Assembly: GCA_029252195.1 (NCBI GenBank)
Contig: JAQXBV010000063.1
Location: forward strand, 1 to 48,564
From: Yoonia sp.
GTDB taxonomy: Bacteria > Pseudomonadota > Alphaproteobacteria > Rhodobacterales > Rhodobacteraceae
Reading direction: 5' to 3'
Length of the DNA stretch: 48,564 bases
The notes under the pieces are model-generated. The model was not told the origin of the DNA. It saw only the letters and a list, made by a program, of their open reading frames with translations, and searched no databases. Shown here piece after piece: positions 44,044 through 48,564 of this stretch. The translations under genes were made by a program, and so were the position numbers. The first letter of the stretch is position 1; each line of letters starts with the position of its first letter.

Positions 44044-45006
44044 ATGAAATTTCTCAATACACTTGCCGCCGCGACGCTTGTGCTGGCAGCAGCACCAGCT
44101 TTCGCCCAAGAGCAACTTTCGATTGCGACCGGCGGCACAGGCGGTGTCTATTATCCAATTGGCGGCGGATTGGCCGAGATTATCAATAATCACGTTGAAG
44201 GCTATGCTGCGACTGCCGAGGTCACAGGCGCATCCGTTGAAAACATGGGTCTGATCGCCACTGGCGATGCCGACGTTGCACTGGCGCTCGCTGATACTGT
44301 CCAGCAGGCCTATACAGGCACAGGCCGCTTTGAAGGCCAGCAGTTGCCAATGGTGCGCTCGATGGGCGTAGCTTACGCGAATATGGTGCAGATCGTCGCA
44401 CTCGAAGGCAGCGGGATCACATCATTGCAGGATTTGGTCGGCAAGCGGGTCTCGATCGGTGCACCGGGTTCGGGTACAGAAGTGAACGCCGAGCAAATTC
44501 TGACCGCCAATGGCATTTCTTATGACGACATCGAAGAGCAGCGCCTGAACTTCAACGAAACCGCTGATGCGCTGGCAAACGGCGATATCGACGCAGGGTT
44601 CTGGTCGGTTGGTGCGCCAACCTCTTCGATCCTTAACCTCGCGACGACCAACAGCATCGTTATTATCGCGCTGTCCCAAGAAGAACTGGCCGCCTCTTCG
44701 GCCGCTAACTCTGTGTTTGCCACAACGACGCTTGTAGGCGGCACCTATGCGGGTGTTGACGACGACATCACTGTGATTGGTGTGCCAAACGTCTTGGTCG
44801 TGTCCTCGGAAATGTCTGATGATCTGGCCTATGCGATCACCAGCGCCATGTTCGAGAACATCGCGGAACTTCAGGCGGTGCATCCGGCAGCAAACGAGAC
44901 CACAGTAGAGCTTGCGCTGAGCGCCTCTCCGATCCCGTTGCACCCAGGTGCGATCCGTTACTTTGAAGAAACCGGTGCGACCATTCCGGACGCATTGCGT
45001 CCATGA
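44044..45006 (+). CDS. TAXI-family TRAP transporter substrate-binding protein
   Basis: The 320-residue periplasmic protein begins with a signal peptide (FLNTLAAATLVLAAAPAFA) and continues with the TAXI signature ATGGTGGVYYPIGGGLAEIIN. It ends with the usual LHPGAIRYFEETG. It captures a small substrate (in characterised cases often organic acids or glutamate) for the fused TRAP permease two genes on. AGGGAGAA supports the start. It overlaps the DUF1850 gene by four bases. Confidence 0.95.
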   Translation: MKFLNTLAAATLVLAAAPAFAQEQLSIATGGTGGVYYPIGGGLAEIINNHVEGYAATAEVTGASVENMGLIATGDADVALALADTVQQAYTGTGRFEGQQLPMVRSMGVAYANMVQIVALEGSGITSLQDLVGKRVSIGAPGSGTEVNAEQILTANGISYDDIEEQRLNFNETADALANGDIDAGFWSVGAPTSSILNLATTNSIVIIALSQEELAASSAANSVFATTTLVGGTYAGVDDDITVIGVPNVLVVSSEMSDDLAYAITSAMFENIAELQAVHPAANETTVELALSASPIPLHPGAIRYFEETGATIPDALRP

Positions 45007-45470
45007 CGCGACACTGGGAGGGAGGGCTTTTGGCCCTCCTTCTTGCGCTGGGCGCGACTACTGGGCAAGCAGACACGCTGACTGCAGTTGAAGTAGAGAC
45101 AGGTGAAACCCTTGCCACGTTCGACGTCCCCGAAGGTTCAGGCTGGTGTATTCTGTGGCACCACTCCGTGCAGGGGTTCGAAGTGTCCGATTGCTATGAA
45201 AATCGCAAAGGCCGCATGGTTCTCGTCCGCGCGCATCTGCCCGATTTCGCCGCAGGACTTGGGCATATTCTAGGCCGTGGCGTGCAGGTTTCGGACGGTA
45301 TGGGTGGATATTTCATCGAGGATATCAATGAGGCCGTGCCCACAAACGCCTATATCTTGCGACCCGGTGCAGGGTTCGTCGATCACAGGATCAGCCTCGG
45401 TGAAACGCAGGTTTCGCTCTCCGCTCTGGCCGCCCGCAAGCGCGTCCGCATCGCTTTAACAGGGAATTGA
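45003..45470 (+). CDS. DUF1850 protein of the TAXI-TRAP operon
   Basis: A 155-residue exported protein: signal-like segment GGLLALLLALGATTGQA, then a beta-rich domain with the DUF1850 pattern WHHSVQGFEVSDCYE (two Cys, one in GWCILWHH). DUF1850 genes are regularly found between TAXI binding proteins and their permeases, and this placement, with a four-base overlap upstream and six bases to the permease, fits that. Its role is unknown; it is probably an accessory that works with the binding protein or permease in the periplasm. Confidence 0.88.
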   Translation: MTRHWEGGLLALLLALGATTGQADTLTAVEVETGETLATFDVPEGSGWCILWHHSVQGFEVSDCYENRKGRMVLVRAHLPDFAAGLGHILGRGVQVSDGMGGYFIEDINEAVPTNAYILRPGAGFVDHRISLGETQVSLSALAARKRVRIALTGN

Positions 45471-45476
45471 AGACAC

Positions 45477-47471
45477 ATGACCGCAGAACTTTCAGAACGC
45501 CCGCCAATGCCGCAACCCACCCTCGCGACACCGCGCAATCTGCTGAAGTTGATTGCCGTCGTCGGCATCGCGCTTTCGCTGTTCCAGCTTTATGCGGCGG
45601 GCGTGAAACCCCTCGGCCTCTTCTTCCAGCGCCCGATCCACCTTGGGTTCATTCTGGTTCTGTGTTTCCTGATTTACCCCGTTTTTGGTCAAGACCGTGC
45701 GCGCGGCAAACTAGGCTGGGCCATTGATGGCACATTGATGGCTTGTGCGATACTTGTCGGCGCTTGGGTGCCGTTGAATATCGACGCCATCGCCAACGCG
45801 ATCTTCCCGCGCCAGATCGACGTCATCGTCGGGATCGTGACCGCACTCGTTGTGCTCGAAGGCGCGCGGCGCGCTGTGGGGCTGGGGATGACAATCATCG
45901 GTGCGATCTTCATCGCCTATGCCTTCGCGGGCAATCGCGGCGAGCTGCCGTTTCTGGCCGACTGGATGCCGGGTATCCTCAACCACCGTGGCTATACGCT
46001 CGACCGGCTCGCCAGCCAGTTAACCCTTGGCGCGGAGGGGATATTCGGGTTGCCCTTGGGGGTTGCTGCGACATTTATTTTCGTCTTCGTCCTGTTCGGG
46101 GCCTTTCTAGAGGTCACTGGGGCGGGCAAGTTTTTCATTGATCTCGCCTATGCCGCCACGGGAAAGCAGCGCGGCGGCCCTGCTAAGGCGGCTGTTATCG
46201 CGTCGGCGGGGATGGGGTCGATCAGCGGCTCTGCCATTGCGAACGTCGTGACAACGGGCGCATTCACGATTCCCTTGATGAAAAAGCTCGGCTACCGCCC
46301 CGCGCAAGCTGGCGGGATTGAGGCCGCGGCCTCGACGGGGGGGCAAATCATGCCGCCTCTGATGGGCGCAGGCGCATTCCTGATGTCCGAGTTCACGCAA
46401 ATTCCTTACGTCGATATCGTGCTTGTCTCGATCTTTCCTGCCTTCCTCTATTTTGGCGCCGTCTATCTTTTGGTGCATATCGCAGCCGTCAAGCAGGGCA
46501 TGCAGGGCCTGCCCGCAAGCGAGCTGCCCAAGGTGCGCGACGTGATGGCGGATGGCTGGCATTTCCTGCTGCCGCTGGTCGCACTCGTGTTCCTACTCGT
46601 CGCGGGCTACTCGCCGATGCGGGTCGGATTCTATGCCATCGTCTCGGTGATTGCCGCCGCCTCCGCCCGCGCGTTGTGGGATTTTGCAGCTCAGGGTCCG
46701 ACGATGGGTAAATTCACGGCGCTGTGCAAACATGGGCTGTCGTTGACGGCGCAAGCCATGGAGCTTGGCGCGCGCAATGCGGTCGCAGTCTCTATGGCCT
46801 GTGCTGTGGCTGGTATTATCGTGGGCGTCGTGGGGTTGACCGGCCTTGGTCTTAAGTTCTCGTCTATGATGATCGCCTTCTCTGGCGGGAACATCGTGCT
46901 CGCCCTGATCCTCGTGCTGCTGGCAAGCCTGATCCTTGGTATGGGCCTGCCAGTGACGGCGGCCTATATCGTGCTGATCATTCTCGTCGGTCCCGCGCTG
47001 ACATCCGAATTTGGCGTGCCGATCCTGATCGCCCACCTCGTTGTTTTCTGGTACAGTCAAGACAGTAACGTGACGCCCCCCGTGGCGCTCGCCGCATTTG
47101 CAGGGGCCGCGATTGCAGGGTCCAAGCCGATGGAGACCAGCTTTCAGTCATGGAAGTTCGCAAAGGGGCTCTATCTCATCCCGCTGTTCATGGTGTTCAA
47201 CCAAAGCATCATTCTCGGCGGTCCGATCCCGCTGGTGCTCTGGAGCGGATTTTTGGCGATTGTCGCATTGACCGCCTTTGCGGCCTGTTTGGAGGGCTAC
47301 CTGTTCGCGCCGATTGCACTGTGGCAACGGCTCTTGATCGTGCCGGGTGTGATCGCGGTTTTCTGGCCGGATGTGATCTACGAAGCCATTGGCGTCGCCG
47401 TCTTGCTGGCCGTGCTCACGCTGAATTGGGTGCGCGGCCGCCGCGAGCAGACAGGGGCGGTAAGTCTCTAA
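45477..47471 (+). CDS. TRAP transporter permease, fused small and large subunits
   Basis: The 664-residue inner-membrane protein fuses the 4-helix (DctQ-like) and 12-helix (DctM-like) parts, as TAXI-type systems do. The DctM part contains SAGMGSISGSAIANVVTTGAFT and EAAASTGGQIMPPLMGAGAF, then SLILGMGLPVTAAYIVL and WYSQDSNVTPPVALAAFAGA. These are the paired ion- and substrate-binding hairpins of the family. It imports a substrate driven by an ion gradient, probably Na+. It is the last gene of the operon; no clear terminator follows. Confidence 0.95.
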   Translation: MTAELSERPPMPQPTLATPRNLLKLIAVVGIALSLFQLYAAGVKPLGLFFQRPIHLGFILVLCFLIYPVFGQDRARGKLGWAIDGTLMACAILVGAWVPLNIDAIANAIFPRQIDVIVGIVTALVVLEGARRAVGLGMTIIGAIFIAYAFAGNRGELPFLADWMPGILNHRGYTLDRLASQLTLGAEGIFGLPLGVAATFIFVFVLFGAFLEVTGAGKFFIDLAYAATGKQRGGPAKAAVIASAGMGSISGSAIANVVTTGAFTIPLMKKLGYRPAQAGGIEAAASTGGQIMPPLMGAGAFLMSEFTQIPYVDIVLVSIFPAFLYFGAVYLLVHIAAVKQGMQGLPASELPKVRDVMADGWHFLLPLVALVFLLVAGYSPMRVGFYAIVSVIAAASARALWDFAAQGPTMGKFTALCKHGLSLTAQAMELGARNAVAVSMACAVAGIIVGVVGLTGLGLKFSSMMIAFSGGNIVLALILVLLASLILGMGLPVTAAYIVLIILVGPALTSEFGVPILIAHLVVFWYSQDSNVTPPVALAAFAGAAIAGSKPMETSFQSWKFAKGLYLIPLFMVFNQSIILGGPIPLVLWSGFLAIVALTAFAACLEGYLFAPIALWQRLLIVPGVIAVFWPDVIYEAIGVAVLLAVLTLNWVRGRREQTGAVSL

Positions 47472-47593
47472 AGCTGTCGGTGCTGTCATTCTCTATTTGG
47501 TGCCAAAGTGTCTGACGTCAGCACCCGTTAGAAAGATTTGAGAATTTGAATAGGGGCGGTTTTCCGGTTCATCTTATCGATCATTGGATCAAG

Positions 47594-47836
47594 ATGCCGA
47601 AGAAGCCCAAGGTCTCGAAAGACGCTGCCGGATAGGTGGGTAACAACATCCGTCGCAAGACCTGTTCCGCTGAGGAGAAGATCCGCATTGTATTGGCGGG
47701 CCTGCGTGGCAAGGAGAGCATTGCCATTCTGTGCCGTCGCGAGGGTATTGCTGAGAGCCTTTACCAAAGCGGGTCGAAGGAGATCCTTGAAGCTGGCAAG
47801 CGCCGGTTATCGGGTGACACTGCGCGGCAAGCCACC
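47594..47836 (+). pseudogene. IS3-family transposase OrfA remnant
   Basis: The translation KKPKVSKDAAG, stop, then SAEEKIRIVLAGLRGKESIA and CRREGIAESLYQSGSKEI resembles the N-terminal helix-turn-helix protein (OrfA) of IS3-type elements. An in-frame TAG at 47633-47635 breaks it after 13 codons. The usual Trp of LYYSWSKEF is Gly here, and similarity ends at GDTARQAT. The frame then runs on without similarity to 48016. No OrfB is present, so this is a dead fragment left by an old insertion beside the TRAP operon. Confidence 0.75.
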
Positions 47837-48553
47837 TGCTGTGGTCCATTGGCAGGGAATGGAAACAACCAACCCCGATCAGCCGGTGCAAAGCGTAGCT
47901 TAAAACACGCCAGAACCGGTCCAACAAATGGGGGGAGCTCAGACTATGGTAAAGTTTATCAGCAATCAGACATAAAGGCGCTGCTGAATGGACCTAGTGT
48001 TCGAGCGGTCCAATAAGAAACAGAGAAGCTATGTGGCTCACCTCATCAGATTATCGGCCTTAATGGGCGATAATCGAGATGGTGCTGCTAATTTATGACC
48101 ACATTTAGTATCTGGCGCTGAGCCGAGCAATAGTTCGCATTCGCACAGTTATGGTATCTCGGAGATTTAGGGGGAGGTTGGTGGCGTGGGGGAGACCTGA
48201 ACTCCCTATGATCTGATTTATATTCAGTCATTATACTCCTATAATTGTTAATTTATCAATAAAATACAATAAGTTAATCGTTATTGATCCTATGGATCTA
48301 GATTGTGGGTCAAAGGTTATGTTGTGTCATGTGTTGTGTCATCTGTTGTGTTATTGAGGAGTGGGGTGACACTTTGAAGTGGATGGCTTCCACTTTTTAT
48401 TGATTGGTACTTGGGTGTTATAGTATAACATATTTGTGTACTTTTGAGACGTTATGTGGTATAACTATCCATAGTAAAGCAGCTTCGATTTAGCGGCACG
48501 TTTGCCTCCTGCTTTGCATCAATCACATCAATATCACCGAAAGGAGCGCTTCT
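47837..48553. other. AT-rich flank without recognisable genes
   Basis: GC content drops sharply, especially after about 48210. It holds a 12-base tandem repeat (48320-48355), an inverted repeat AAGTGG/CCACTT (48377-48395) next to TGACACTTTGAAG (48367-48379), and a good ribosome site (GAAAGGAG) ahead of the truncated gene at 48554. The TGACACTTT motif also opens the window. Together with the transposase fragment this looks like a mobile-element-prone or horizontally acquired boundary. Confidence 0.5.
48320..48355. repeat. Three 12-bp tandem repeats
   Basis: TGTTGTGTCATG (48320-48331), TGTTGTGTCATC (48332-48343) and TGTTGTGTTATT (48344-48355) lie head to tail, the first two differing only in the last base. 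They could be iterons for a DNA-binding protein or simple slippage. They lie about 200 bases upstream of a truncated start codon. Confidence 0.85.
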
Positions 48554-48564
48554 ATGTTTGAAGA
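48554..48564 (+). CDS. Start of a truncated gene
   Basis: ATGTTTGAAGA at the window edge is preceded by GAAAGGAG at a spacing of about nine bases, a convincing ribosome site. Only Met-Phe-Glu is visible, so the product cannot be named. Confidence 0.5.

Noticed and set aside
1-48564. tRNA genes, rRNA genes, CRISPR arrays, prophage or defence islands
   Set aside because: No cloverleaf with a T-loop GTTCRA pattern, no rRNA segments, no regularly spaced repeats and no phage or restriction genes were found on reading both strands.

Overview
This is chromosomal DNA from an alphaproteobacterium, most likely a marine Rhodobacteraceae (Roseobacter group). The evidence is moderate-to-high GC, a TTAA-N7-TTAA CtrA-type box, the cell-cycle regulator TrcR (DUF1013), a membrane-anchored cytochrome c_y-like protein, tandem peptide deformylases before fmt, TAXI-TRAP and Yej transporters, and intergenic copies of a GCCTCCGGCGGGG-type repeat that I recall from this family. 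The genus cannot be fixed from the sequence alone.

Layout. 1-2025: an AT-richer gene-poor stretch with hairpins, then a small pseudo-receiver protein behind a CtrA-like box, overlapping tail-to-tail with a glutathionyl-hydroquinone reductase. 2320-9011: a tight cobalamin operon: small His-containing membrane protein, CbiX with a Cys/His-rich tail, CobH, CobL, CobI, a CbiG-CobJ fusion and CobM. 9109-10662: an unknown protein and a MalY-type C-S lyase. 10767-13182: three tandem peptide deformylases plus fmt, the third deformylase lacking catalytic residues. 13169-15613: nucleoside hydrolase, an RNase T2 gene broken by one in-frame amber codon, and TrcR.

15675-22858 is read leftward: an RND efflux pair, then recR, ybaB and dnaX (encoded in the order dnaX-ybaB-recR). 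22978-29699: a phosphatase-like protein, RsgA, the small SRP RNA, a CpdB-type nucleotidase with a ten-base homopolymer, NudC, an SRPBCC protein, prephenate dehydratase and cytochrome c_y. 29872-35582: the yejABEF-type oligopeptide ABC importer. 35579-39886: a SPOR-tailed D,D-carboxypeptidase, ClpS, an RsmC-like methyltransferase, an SDR protein without the catalytic Lys, and a lipoprotein. 39985-43532: hemF, a LysE-type exporter, hemE and hemC. 44044-47471: a TAXI-TRAP importer with an embedded DUF1850 protein. 47472 to the end: an AT-rich flank with a decayed IS3-type transposase fragment, a 12-bp tandem repeat and the first codons of a truncated gene.

How the genes work together: uroporphyrinogen III is the branch point between the heme genes (hemC makes its precursor, hemE and hemF take it to heme) and the corrin operon. 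The corrin operon has cobalt-early features (CbiX, CbiG) alongside methyltransferases usually given aerobic names, and has no cobG, cobZ, cobF or cobN in view. The deformylase-fmt block handles both addition and removal of N-formyl groups on initiator Met. Most of the window is ordinary core genome. The most unusual items are the cobalt-handling start of the corrin operon, the inactive-looking third deformylase, the amber-interrupted RNase, the Lys-less SDR and the homopolymer in cpdB.
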